A stretch of DNA of 64,000 nucleotides from Parabacteroides sp. 52 (lineage in GTDB: Bacteria > Bacteroidota > Bacteroidia > Bacteroidales > Tannerellaceae): assembly GCF_010500925.1 (NCBI RefSeq), contig NZ_QVMG01000001.1, forward strand, positions 372,001 through 436,000, in the 5' to 3' direction. A program made the position numbers and the translations under genes. The notes under the pieces were generated by a model. That model made no database searches. It had not been told where the DNA came from and was given only the letters and a program-made list of their open reading frames with translations. Positions 1 to 6,507 of this stretch are shown piece after piece. Each line of letters starts with the position of its first letter. Position 1 is the stretch's first letter.

Positions 1-294
1 GATATGGATATCTCCGGCAGGCTGCATAATCACCCGTTCGGCTTTATGATAACCCAAACAGGAATAGCCCAGGACCACCGAATCTCCCGGAGTCAGCGAA
101 ACCGAGTAATGCCCCTTTTCATTTGTCAAGGTCCCATTCATGGTTCCTTTGACTATAACAGTGACCAAATCCAACGGATTACCGTCGGCATCACGCACAT
201 ACCCGCTTATTTTTATACGTCCTTGTCCCCAGACGTTTACAGAAATCAATATCAATAGGAGTGCAACTATCGCACGACATTTCATAAGTCTCAT
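1..294 (-). CDS. Outer-membrane receptor, N-terminal part (cut by window edge)
   Basis: The first 98 codons read from an ATG at 294 and run off the left edge. The start has a signal peptide (hydrophobic stretch ALLLILISVNVWGQ) followed by a carboxypeptidase-like regulatory beta-sandwich (ISGYVRDADGNPL... GTLTNEKGHYSVSL... VVLGYSCLGY). This domain is the usual N-terminal module of Bacteroidota TonB-dependent receptors and related outer-membrane proteins. The barrel is outside the window, so the exact family is unknown; a DUF5686-type protein is also possible. A second ATG lies three codons in. It is divergent from the nitroreductase operon. Confidence 0.75.
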   Translation of the reverse strand, partial: MRLMKCRAIVALLLILISVNVWGQGRIKISGYVRDADGNPLDLVTVIVKGTMNGTLTNEKGHYSVSLTPGDSVVLGYSCLGYHKAERVIMQPAGDIHI

Positions 295-367
295 ATCTTG
301 TATTAAGTATACTAACGTAAAAAAAAGAAGAAGCGTATATTTTCCTGAAAAAAAGTATGCTTTTTAC

Positions 368-375
368 TATCTTTG
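368..375 (+). promoter_or_regulatory. -7 promoter element of the nitroreductase operon
   Basis: TATCTTTG matches the Bacteroidota -7 consensus TAnnTTTG, 29 nt before the ATG at 405. The -33 element is weak. Confidence 0.55.
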
Positions 376-404
376 CCTGAAATTCTAAAGTAAAAAAGAA
401 AACG

Positions 405-947
405 ATGGAAAGCTTTGCCTCACTCATCAAACAAAGAAGAAGTACCCGGAAGTTCACCGACCAATTATTATCCCCCGAACAAGTGGAAATGATACTCAAA
501 GCAGGACTCATGTCTCCTTCCTCTAAAGGTAAAACGCCTTGGGAGTTTATCGTGATAGAAGATAAAGAGATGCTTAAACAACTAAGCACCTGTAAAGAAC
601 ACGGGGCCGCCTTCCTGGAAGAATGCGCTTTAGCCATTGTCGTTTCAGCCAATGGGATGGTTAGCGACGTATGGATTGAAGATGCCGCCGTAGCCTCCAT
701 TTATATGCAGTTACAGGCTGAAGACCTGGGCTTAGGAAGCTGCTGGTGCCAAATACGCAACCGGGTGACAGCCGAAGAAACGGATACAAACGAATACATC
801 CGCCACCTTCTGCATATCCCATACCAACTGGATGTATTGTCTATCATTGGCATCGGTTATAAAGTACAAGAACGCAAACCTTTTGATGAAGAAAAGCTCC
901 AGTGGGAGAAAATCCATATCGGCCAATACAAAACAAACGATCAATGA
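405..947 (+). CDS. Nitroreductase family protein
   Basis: A 180-residue FMN-dependent oxidoreductase of the nitroreductase fold. The family signature is visible: an N-terminal RRSTRKF flavin-phosphate binding motif (residues 11-17), then APSS-like LMSPSSKGKTPWEF (36-48), and a C-terminal LGLGSCWCQI segment that closes the FMN site. Family members reduce nitroaromatics, quinones or flavins with NAD(P)H; the substrate cannot be read from sequence. It is the first gene of a tight operon: its stop overlaps the ATG of the next gene. Its length is normal for small bacteroidal members. Confidence 0.88.
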   Translation: MESFASLIKQRRSTRKFTDQLLSPEQVEMILKAGLMSPSSKGKTPWEFIVIEDKEMLKQLSTCKEHGAAFLEECALAIVVSANGMVSDVWIEDAAVASIYMQLQAEDLGLGSCWCQIRNRVTAEETDTNEYIRHLLHIPYQLDVLSIIGIGYKVQERKPFDEEKLQWEKIHIGQYKTNDQ

Positions 948-1711
948 CCATAGTATTTATAGGAGCAGGCAATCTGGCAACCTGCTTATCCCAGGAAATG
1001 CAACGGGCAGGCATGACCATCAGTCAAGTTTACAGCCGTACAGAGAACTCGGCCCAACTGCTTGCCAACAAACTGAATTGCCAGTGGACCACCAGCCTTT
1101 CAGCGATTCGACAGGATGCGGATCTATACATTTTTTCGGTAAAGGACTCGGTACTGGATGAGGTCCTTGCCCAAATGCAACCCAACACGGGCTTATGGGT
1201 ACATACGGCAGGTAGCATACCGATGGAGGTCTTTGCCCGGTACACTTCGCATTATGGCGTATTCTATCCGCTTCAAACCTTCAGCAAAGGCAGAACCGTT
1301 TCTTTCGAAAACCTGCCGATCCTCCTGGAGTCGTCTACTGAAAAAGACGGGAAGCTTTTGCACAATATAGCAACGGCCCTATCCGGAAATGTACAGTTCC
1401 TCTCTTCTGAAAAAAGGAAACATATACACCTGGCTGCCGTTTTTGCCTGCAACTACACCAACCATATGTACACCCTTGCCGGAAAGATAGTCGAAGAGCA
1501 GGGCATATCCTACAAAATATTATTGCCTTTAATAGAAGAGACAGCCGCTAAAATACAGGACATGCCTCCCCTATTGGCTCAAACAGGACCGGCTATCCGC
1601 TATGATGAGAACGTGATAAATAAACAAGTAGAACTCTTGGCCCACAAAAGATGGAAAGAAATTTACCTCTTGATGAGTCAGAGCATACATAAAGAAATGG
1701 AAAATGAGTAG
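944..1711 (+). CDS. Rossmann-like plus DUF2520 domain protein
   Basis: A 255-residue protein beginning with a nucleotide-binding loop, [14 protein letters not shown], typical of NAD(P)-dependent 6-phosphogluconate-dehydrogenase-like proteins, followed by an alpha-helical C-terminal half of DUF2520 type ([13 protein letters not shown] region). Members resemble ketopantoate reductase or pyrroline-5-carboxylate reductase in fold, but their reaction is unknown. The ATG at 944 overlaps the upstream stop (ATGA) and places the glycine loop at residue 6. An upstream in-frame ATG at 902 is inside the nitroreductase gene and is disfavoured. The 3' end overlaps the kdsC-like gene by 8 nt. Confidence 0.85.
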   Translation: MTIVFIGAGNLATCLSQEMQRAGMTISQVYSRTENSAQLLANKLNCQWTTSLSAIRQDADLYIFSVKDSVLDEVLAQMQPNTGLWVHTAGSIPMEVFARYTSHYGVFYPLQTFSKGRTVSFENLPILLESSTEKDGKLLHNIATALSGNVQFLSSEKRKHIHLAAVFACNYTNHMYTLAGKIVEEQGISYKILLPLIEETAAKIQDMPPLLAQTGPAIRYDENVINKQVELLAHKRWKEIYLLMSQSIHKEMENE

Positions 1712-2225
1712 TATTAATTTCGATTTACGCACAATAAAAGCATTTGTCTTTGACGTCGACGGGGTATTATCCAGTGACATTATCCCTTTGCATCCCAACG
1801 GTGAACCCATGCGAACAGTAAATATCAAAGACGGCTTTGCTATGCAACTGGCGGTAAAAAAGGGCTATCCCCTGGCTATTATCACCGGAGGAAATACGGA
1901 AGCTGTCAAGACTCGCTTTTCCCGCTTAGGCATATCTCATATTTACATGGGCAGTTCTATCAAAAAGAAAGACTTTGCCGATTTCCTGCAAAAGACAGGT
2001 TTATCCGCACAAGAGATTATGTATGTAGGTGATGATATCCCGGATTATGAAATCATGTGCCAGGTGGCCTTACCTGTAGCCCCGGCAGATGCTTCACCGG
2101 AGATCAAAGAAATTGCTAAATATATTTCTCCCCGGAAAGGAGGAGAAGGGGTAGCCCGGGATGTGATCGAACAGACCATGCGAGCACAAGGCACCTGGAT
2201 GTGTGATGAGGCCTTTGGCTGGTAA
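1704..2225 (+). CDS. kdsC: KdsC-type HAD phosphatase (Kdo-8-phosphate phosphatase)
   Basis: A 173-residue C0-type HAD hydrolase without a cap domain. It has motif [11 protein letters not shown] (residues 16-25, nucleophile D17), motif II in LAIITGGN, a Lys in the SIKKKDF segment, and motif [13 protein letters not shown]. The family dephosphorylates 3-deoxy-D-manno-octulosonate 8-phosphate for lipid A-core synthesis. The gene is translationally coupled to the DUF2520 gene and is followed by maf. In Bacteroidota this DUF2520-kdsC-maf order recurs (recalled, not searched). Confidence 0.88.
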   Translation: MSSINFDLRTIKAFVFDVDGVLSSDIIPLHPNGEPMRTVNIKDGFAMQLAVKKGYPLAIITGGNTEAVKTRFSRLGISHIYMGSSIKKKDFADFLQKTGLSAQEIMYVGDDIPDYEIMCQVALPVAPADASPEIKEIAKYISPRKGGEGVARDVIEQTMRAQGTWMCDEAFGW

Positions 2226-2241
2226 ACGAATGAACAGAGCT

Positions 2242-2823
2242 ATGCTTGAGAATATCCATAAATACAAAATCGTCTTAGGATCAAACTCTCCGCGCCGCAA
2301 GGAATTATTAGCCGGATTGGATGTAAACTTTTCCGTCCGGACCTTACCGGATGTGGACGAATCTTACCCGGACACACTGCCTATACAAGAGGTGCCCGCC
2401 TATATTGCCCATAAAAAGGCGGAAGCTTATATGCTGAAGATGGCAGACGATGAGTTATTAATTACTGCCGACACGATTGTCTGGGCTTCGGATAAGGTAT
2501 TGGGCAAACCCACAGACCGGGAAGATGCCCGGATAATGCTTCAGGCACTTTCCGGAAAAGAACACAAAGTAATAACCGGTGTATGCCTTGTCACCAAAGA
2601 CAAAAAGGTCTCTTTCTCTGTTACCTCCGAGGTGCGTTTCGGCACATTGACAGAAGCGGAAATAATCTATTATGTAGAAAAATATTGCCCCTACGATAAA
2701 GCAGGGGCCTATGGCATACAAGAATGGATCGGATACATCGCCGTAGAAAGCATAAACGGATCGTTCTACAATGTAATGGGTTTACCGGTACAACGCCTGT
2801 ATCAAGAGCTCAAACAGTTTTGA
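2242..2823 (+). CDS. maf: Maf-family nucleotide pyrophosphatase
   Basis: A 193-residue Maf/YhdE-family protein. The substrate-loop signature SNSPRRKELL lies near residues 11-20, DESYP and ITADTIVW follow, and KAGAYGIQEW marks the C-terminal catalytic region. The family hydrolyses non-canonical or modified nucleoside triphosphates and was first named a septum-formation inhibitor. I chose the ATG at 2242 (MLENIHKYKIVL), which matches the usual start of bacteroidal Maf proteins; an ATG at 2230 is also possible. It lies 16 nt after kdsC and ends the operon, convergent with apbE. Confidence 0.88.
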   Translation: MLENIHKYKIVLGSNSPRRKELLAGLDVNFSVRTLPDVDESYPDTLPIQEVPAYIAHKKAEAYMLKMADDELLITADTIVWASDKVLGKPTDREDARIMLQALSGKEHKVITGVCLVTKDKKVSFSVTSEVRFGTLTEAEIIYYVEKYCPYDKAGAYGIQEWIGYIAVESINGSFYNVMGLPVQRLYQELKQF

Positions 2824-2835
2824 GCCTCCCCCCTC

Positions 2836-3864
2836 TCAAGGATTCTCCAATACGCCTAAGGCTTGGCGATTGGGAAGGTTAGGCAACAAGCCTGGGGAAT
2901 AAATCGTCTTCTGTTCTCCCGCCTCATCGGCATATATAATAAAATATTCTATAGCGGGTATTTTCTTTGCCATCTCTATAGCTTTCTCTACCCCCATGGC
3001 CATAAAAGCAGTGGCAAAACCATCGGCCGTCATACAGTCTTCGGCAACAATCGTTGCACTCAACATACTCTGTCCGGCCGGATAACCCGTGCGGGGATCA
3101 ATGGTATGAGCATATTTCTTCCCGTCTTTGATATAAAAATTACGATAATCGCCGGAAGTCGCAATACCACATTTTTTACAAGGCTGTATGACTTCTTCCA
3201 CTTCCCGCTTCACTCCCAACGGATCCTCTTGCGGTTTGTTGATTCCTATACGCCAACAATTACCGTGTGGGTTCAAGCCATTCATCACCGTTTCCCCACC
3301 GATATCAATCATATAATTCTGTACTCCCTCCCGCTCTAGAAGCCGGGCGATCACATCACAGGCATACCCTTTGGCGATAGCGGAGAAGTTAAGTAGAATG
3401 CGGGGATCGTCTTTCACCACCGTCCTTCCTTCCAGCCGTACCTTCTCATAACCGACAAATGTTTTTATACTATCTATCATCTGCGGTGTGATATGATCTG
3501 TTTTGTTGAAGCCAAACCCCCATAGATTGATCAGAGGAGCCGCCGTTACATCAAAAACGCCTCCCGAAGCTTCCGCTATTTCTTTGGATTTATTGAAAAC
3601 ATCTATAAACCATTCATCCACTTTTACCGGTTCGTTTGCATTCACTTGACCGATAGTCGAAAGCGGATTAAAAGGATTCAGGGATAAGTCTAATGACTCT
3701 AATTCCGCATCTATCTTTTCTGTTAAAACAGATGATGCCTCGTATTGGATACGATAATAGGTATGAAAAACAGTACCGTTTTCTTCATAATACAGTTTAC
3801 GGGGTGTACAGGAAAACAGCAGTAATATCCACAAACCGGCTAATAAATAACTCTTTTTATACAT
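2836..3864 (-). CDS. apbE: ApbE-like FAD:protein FMN transferase lipoprotein
   Basis: A 342-residue lipoprotein. The lipobox LLFSC follows a short hydrophobic signal. The ApbE fold shows in GGVFDVTAAPLINLWGFG, FSAIAKGYACDVIARLL (FAD binding), IDIGGE and the C-terminal HTIDPRTGYP. The family transfers FMN to a Ser/Thr of membrane redox subunits such as NqrB/NqrC or RnfG. The ATG at 3864 is used; the codon two positions upstream is TTG. Its start overlaps the stop region of the glycosyltransferase, so the two are coupled. Last gene of a three-gene minus-strand operon. Confidence 0.92.
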   Translation of the reverse strand: MYKKSYLLAGLWILLLFSCTPRKLYYEENGTVFHTYYRIQYEASSVLTEKIDAELESLDLSLNPFNPLSTIGQVNANEPVKVDEWFIDVFNKSKEIAEASGGVFDVTAAPLINLWGFGFNKTDHITPQMIDSIKTFVGYEKVRLEGRTVVKDDPRILLNFSAIAKGYACDVIARLLEREGVQNYMIDIGGETVMNGLNPHGNCWRIGINKPQEDPLGVKREVEEVIQPCKKCGIATSGDYRNFYIKDGKKYAHTIDPRTGYPAGQSMLSATIVAEDCMTADGFATAFMAMGVEKAIEMAKKIPAIEYFIIYADEAGEQKTIYSPGLLPNLPNRQALGVLENP

Positions 3865-3866
3865 AA

Positions 3867-4817
3867 TCAAATTTCCGCATCAATAGTATAATTGTTCCGT
3901 TGAGAAGAATTGCGCGATATCAATTCCCCGATAAAACCGGTAAGGAACAATTGCGTTCCCATCAACATCGCCACAAGTGAAATATAAAAATAAGGAGACT
4001 GGGTAACCAAGGGACGTAATTCCCCTCCGGAAAGAATAGAAGAGAACTTCATAACCAACACGATCACCAAGGCTATAAAACCGACAAGAAACATAAGTGT
4101 CCCCAATAAACCAAAGAAATGCATCGGCTTTTTACCGAATTTAGAAGTAAACCAGAGTGTCAATAGATCGAGATAGCCATTAAAAAAACGACTTAAGCCA
4201 AACTTGGTTGATCCGTATTTCCGTGCCCGGTGTTGCACAACCTTCTCTCCTACCTTATGAAAACCAGCTATCTTTGCCATATAAGGTATATAACGATGCA
4301 TATCATTATATACCTCTATACTTTTAACCACTTTCTTGTCGTAAGCTTTCAAGCCGCAGTTAAAATCATGCAATTTGAGGCCTGAGAATTTACGGGCTGT
4401 CGCATTAAACAATTTAGTAGGTATCGTTTTGGTCAAGGGATCGTAGCGTTTCTTTTTCCAACCGGACACAAGATCATATCCCTCTTCTTTGATCATCCGG
4501 TAAAGTGCCGGAATCTCATCGGGACTATCCTGTAAGTCTGCATCCATAGTTATCACCACATCACCTTGTGCTTTCTGGAAACCACAATGCAAACCGGGCG
4601 ATTTACCGTAATTACGTCGGAATTTGATTCCACAGACATTCGGATTCTTCGCTTTCAGTCCTTCTATAATACGCCAGGAATCATCCGTACTGCCATCGTC
4701 CACATAGATTACTTCATAATTAAAACCATGTTCAGCCATAACCCTCTCGATCCAGGCATTCAATTCCGGGAGAGATTCCGCTTCATTATATAAAGGTATA
4801 ACTACTGATATATCCAT
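3867..4817 (-). CDS. Membrane glycosyltransferase family 2 (DPM1/GtrB-like)
   Basis: A 316-residue GT2 enzyme. The GT-A domain starts with ISVVIPLYNEAESL, has the metal-binding DAD in MDADLQDSPDE, and DFNCGLKAYDKKV, typical of polyprenyl-phosphate sugar transferases. Two C-terminal membrane segments (around residues 230-255 and 270-295) place it in the inner membrane. The likely role is transferring a sugar to undecaprenyl phosphate; the sugar is not predictable. The ATG at 4817 (MDISVVIP) directly follows the DUF4199 stop; longer in-frame starts lie inside that gene. Confidence 0.9.
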   Translation of the reverse strand: MDISVVIPLYNEAESLPELNAWIERVMAEHGFNYEVIYVDDGSTDDSWRIIEGLKAKNPNVCGIKFRRNYGKSPGLHCGFQKAQGDVVITMDADLQDSPDEIPALYRMIKEEGYDLVSGWKKKRYDPLTKTIPTKLFNATARKFSGLKLHDFNCGLKAYDKKVVKSIEVYNDMHRYIPYMAKIAGFHKVGEKVVQHRARKYGSTKFGLSRFFNGYLDLLTLWFTSKFGKKPMHFFGLLGTLMFLVGFIALVIVLVMKFSSILSGGELRPLVTQSPYFYISLVAMLMGTQLFLTGFIGELISRNSSQRNNYTIDAEI

Positions 4818-4818
4818 T

Positions 4819-5400
4819 TTATTCTTCTTTGTTTTCGAATTCTTTAAGTATCTCATCAAACCCTGGCTGTTTCTTGAGTTCATTCACCTTCGCCGAATCA
4901 TCGTTCCAGCAAACCAACAGGGCTACCGGAAGAGAAAAAAGGACACCATAAAAAATATTGCCATAAATCCCCTGGATTGTCTGGCGTATCGGGTTTATTT
5001 GTATCTCTCTGTAAGTATCCAACAAATCATCATACATGCTCGTGTCCATACCGGCAGTTACCTTGTCTATCAAAACGGCCATAAAGTCGGCCGGTACCAT
5101 ATAACGGTAAAAGACATAATGAAACAAAGAGACGGTCAGGGCTGCAAAGAAATAAACCAGTACACCGAACTGCCAGGCATGAAAGAAAGATATTTTTCCG
5201 CCGATTAAAAACTTATACGTACGAGAAAAGGCATAAGCGAGAAACGGCACCAAAAAGGTCAACAACATATAGGCCAAGATAAGCCAAGGCTGACTCAATA
5301 CACCTCCTATGTAAAAGATATATTTAAAAATCCAATAAAGCCCCATTATCAGCCCGAACCTTGCCACTGACTTCCACAATAAATGTTTGTTTTCTCCCAT
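4819..5400 (-). CDS. DUF4199 membrane protein
   Basis: A 193-residue protein with four hydrophobic segments (approximately residues 13-30, 37-57, 74-95 and 150-167) and a charged C-terminus. The pattern and the start fit the DUF4199 family, known only from Bacteroidota and of unknown function. It is first in the operon with the GT2 and ApbE genes; 1 nt separates its stop from the GT2 start. The GT2 neighbour suggests a role in lipid-linked sugar or envelope metabolism, but that is only context. Confidence 0.8.
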   Translation of the reverse strand: MGENKHLLWKSVARFGLIMGLYWIFKYIFYIGGVLSQPWLILAYMLLTFLVPFLAYAFSRTYKFLIGGKISFFHAWQFGVLVYFFAALTVSLFHYVFYRYMVPADFMAVLIDKVTAGMDTSMYDDLLDTYREIQINPIRQTIQGIYGNIFYGVLFSLPVALLVCWNDDSAKVNELKKQPGFDEILKEFENKEE

Positions 5401-5426
5401 GTACTATTTCATTTCTTCAGACCCGA

Positions 5427-5458
5427 CAAAGTTACTTTTTCTTAGAGGAATACACAAA
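5427..5458 (-). promoter_or_regulatory. Promoter of the DUF4199-GT2-apbE operon
   Basis: On the minus strand a TTTG (-33) is followed 20 nt later by TAACTTTG (-7, consensus TAnnTTTG), 27 nt before the ATG at 5400. Confidence 0.6.
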
Positions 5459-5470
5459 CGAATAAAAAAC

Positions 5471-5502
5471 AAAAAAGGAAGTCCATTTACTGAACTTCCT
5501 TT
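5471..5502 (-). terminator. Terminator of the SRP RNA / tRNA-Thr unit
   Basis: On the minus strand, directly after the tRNA, AAGGAAGT and ACTTCCTT form a stem around an 11-nt loop, followed by a run of T residues. Confidence 0.7.
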
Positions 5503-5504
5503 CG

Positions 5505-5578
5505 AGCCTCTTGTCGGATTCGAACCAACGACCCCGAGATTACAAATCACGTGCTCTGGCCAACTGAGCTAAAGAGGC
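5505..5578 (-). tRNA. tRNA-Thr (anticodon UGU)
   Basis: The minus strand gives a full cloverleaf of 74 nt: acceptor stem GCCTCTT/AAGAGGC, D arm AGCTCAGTTGGCCAGAGC, anticodon loop TTTGTAA with TGT at the 34-36 positions, and T arm with GGTTCGAATCC. The anticodon stem has one U-U mismatch. CCA is not encoded. It lies about 22 nt downstream of the SRP RNA and ahead of a terminator. Confidence 0.93.
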
Positions 5579-5600
5579 AGGTGGGTAAGCTTACTACATC

Positions 5601-5680
5601 GCGCCGCTACAACCAAGTACCCTTGCTGCGGTCAAGCCCTGGGGGATTCCGAGGGAGCATGCCGTATAGGACTTACCCGG
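5601..5680 (-). ncRNA. ffs: Small signal recognition particle RNA (4.5S-type)
   Basis: The minus-strand transcript has terminal pairing GCGCC/GGCGC, an AAGT/ACTT inner stem, and the segment CAGGGCTTGACCGCAGCAAG. This corresponds to the conserved SRP helix 8 (CAGG, a short apical loop, then the AGCAAG asymmetric loop), with a UGAC loop in place of GGAA. The core RNA is about 80-100 nt; the ends are approximate. A consensus promoter sits directly upstream and tRNA-Thr follows. Identification rests on motif and fold by eye; an Rfam Bacteria_small_SRP model search would settle it. Confidence 0.7.
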
Positions 5681-5683
5681 GCG

Positions 5684-5714
5684 CAAAAGTAGATATTTTT
5701 TCTCATTCTCCAAA
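5684..5714 (-). promoter_or_regulatory. Full consensus promoter of the SRP RNA / tRNA-Thr unit
   Basis: On the minus strand TTTG, exactly 19 nt, then TACTTTTG: a perfect match to the Bacteroidota TTTG-N19-TAnnTTTG promoter. The RNA begins within a few nt downstream. Confidence 0.85.
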
Positions 5715-5779
5715 TGATTTGATAGAGCTTGTCGAAAATTTGGTCTTAACTCACTGGAAACCTTTACCATTTGGAATAG

Positions 5780-6298
5780 TTAAAATTTGTATACCAACCG
5801 GAGATGATTCAAAAGTCCCATACAGGCTTCTTCCAAAATATCCAAGACTTGTTCAAAACCGGCAGGCCCTCCATAATAAGGATCCGGCACATGATCCATT
5901 ATCATCTGGGAAGAAAATTCCATCATTCTGTATACCTTTGAAACGGATTCCTGATCGGGAGCTTCCCGGCGCAAATCTGAAAAATTCCGATCATCCATGC
6001 CAATGAGCATATCAAAATCAAAATAATCAAGTACACGCACCGGACGGGAGATCGACTCCAGATCATATCCCCTCTTGATAGCATGTTGTCGCATACGGGC
6101 ATCCGCCCTTTCTCCTTCGTGATAGGCGGCTGTCCCTGCCGAATCAATCTCTATCCGATCTTCCAGGCCGGCGTCTTGCACCAACTTTTTCATTACGGCT
6201 TCGGCTGATGGAGAGCGACAAATATTCCCTAAACAGACAAATAAGAGTCGTATTTTTTGGTTTTCATCTATATTTTCGGTTTTCTTTTTCTTTTCCAT
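5780..6298 (-). CDS. Low-molecular-weight protein-tyrosine phosphatase
   Basis: A 172-residue LMW-PTP. The P-loop CLGNICRS is at residues 22-29 (nucleophile C22, R28), the family ID-SAGT motif follows, and the general acid lies in DPYYGG. A lysine-rich tail of about 15 residues precedes the domain. The family removes phosphate from tyrosine, often regulating capsule export kinases or acting on phosphoarginine. It is monocistronic; a TACTTTTG -7 element lies at 6321-6328 on the minus strand. No Wzc/BY-kinase is nearby, so the partner is unknown. Confidence 0.92.
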   Translation of the reverse strand: MEKKKKTENIDENQKIRLLFVCLGNICRSPSAEAVMKKLVQDAGLEDRIEIDSAGTAAYHEGERADARMRQHAIKRGYDLESISRPVRVLDYFDFDMLIGMDDRNFSDLRREAPDQESVSKVYRMMEFSSQMIMDHVPDPYYGGPAGFEQVLDILEEACMGLLNHLRLVYKF

Positions 6299-6369
6299 TT
6301 CTTTTTATTTTATTCAAGTACAAAAGTACACATTCAATTCCAAAGACTGGATAATGCAGGGATAATTCT

Positions 6370-6458
6370 ACTGTTGATAGCTATCGTTACTACTGATGAT
6401 AACTATCGTTACTACTGATGATAGCTATCGTTACTACTGACGATAGCTATCAACACTA
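6370..6458. repeat. 22-bp-period palindrome array, copy A
   Basis: Four 10-bp cores start at 6376, 6398, 6420 and 6442, exactly 22 bp apart: GATAGCTATC, GATAACTATC, GATAGCTATC, GATAGCTATC, with 12-nt spacers GTTACTACTGA(T/C). The outer ends TACTGTTGATAGCTATCG and CGATAGCTATCAACACTA are also inverted, and GGGATAATT/AATTATCCC extends the symmetry. An 89-bp near-identical copy (two differences) lies at 29098-29186. It sits between priA and the phosphatase gene, both on the minus strand. Confidence 0.9.
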
Positions 6459-6507
6459 AAATTATCCCGCAAGTTTCAGCATCTTTTCGATAAAAAAACC
6501 TCAAATC

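Noticed and set aside
6361..6470. CRISPR array candidate
   Set aside because: The 12-nt spacers are nearly identical, the repeat is only 10 bp and palindromic, and there are no cas genes; it is not a CRISPR.
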